The notes under the pieces are model-generated. The model searched no databases and was not told where the DNA came from. It saw nothing but the letters and a program-made list of their open reading frames with translations. A program made the position numbers and the translations under genes. Below, piece after piece: positions 6,000-6,031 of a stretch of DNA of 6,031 nt. The stretch is from Schwartzia sp. (in: firmicutes) (lineage in GTDB: Bacteria > Bacillota > Negativicutes > Selenomonadales > Selenomonadaceae), in contig JAILNL010000201.1 of the NCBI GenBank assembly GCA_024691625.1, forward strand, positions 1 through 6,031, written 5' to 3'. Each line of letters begins with the position of its first letter. Position 1 is the first letter of the stretch.

Positions 6000-6031
6000 A
6001 TTTAATTGAAAGATTGCTCTCTCAAAACTAT

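Overview
The window is an ordinary, densely packed bacterial chromosome segment in which every supported gene reads on the minus strand, so transcription runs from position 6031 towards position 1. The sequence type suggests a Firmicute. The evidence is the extended SD sequences (AGGAGG), the rplM-rpsI pair behind a probable L13-type leader, a PbuG/AzgA-like purine permease, CCA-encoded tRNAs following a 5S gene, and moderate GC content. The aminotransferase and glucosaminidase resemble what I recall from Negativicutes (the Selenomonas/Dialister/Megasphaera group), but I cannot confirm that without a search.

Region by region, in transcription order: (1) 6031-5521 is the 3' end of an rRNA operon: 5S rRNA, a small spacer hairpin, tRNA-His(GTG), tRNA-Trp(CCA), tRNA-Ser(GCT) and a strong intrinsic terminator. 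(2) 5475-4213 carries a promoter and a single PLP-dependent fold-type I aminotransferase of 396 aa. (3) 4204-3171 is the ribosomal-protein operon: a near-consensus promoter that begins 8 nt after the aminotransferase stop codon, a structured leader, rplM (L13), rpsI (S9) and an intrinsic terminator. (4) 3133-1 is a probable three-gene operon with its own near-consensus promoter: an NCS2 purine permease with a GTG start, a secreted glucosaminidase-domain peptidoglycan hydrolase, and an ABC1/UbiB-family atypical kinase whose 3' end lies outside the window.

The first three regions hold standard housekeeping functions: stable RNAs, amino-acid metabolism and ribosome synthesis. The last operon is more mixed, joining nucleobase uptake, cell-wall turnover and a membrane-associated kinase-like protein. 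The gaps of 34 and 19 nt, with no hairpin terminators between the genes, suggest one transcript, but the functional link between them is unknown. I found no mobile element, CRISPR array, phage gene, toxin-antitoxin pair or convincing undescribed system. No gene-free stretch exceeds about 160 bases.
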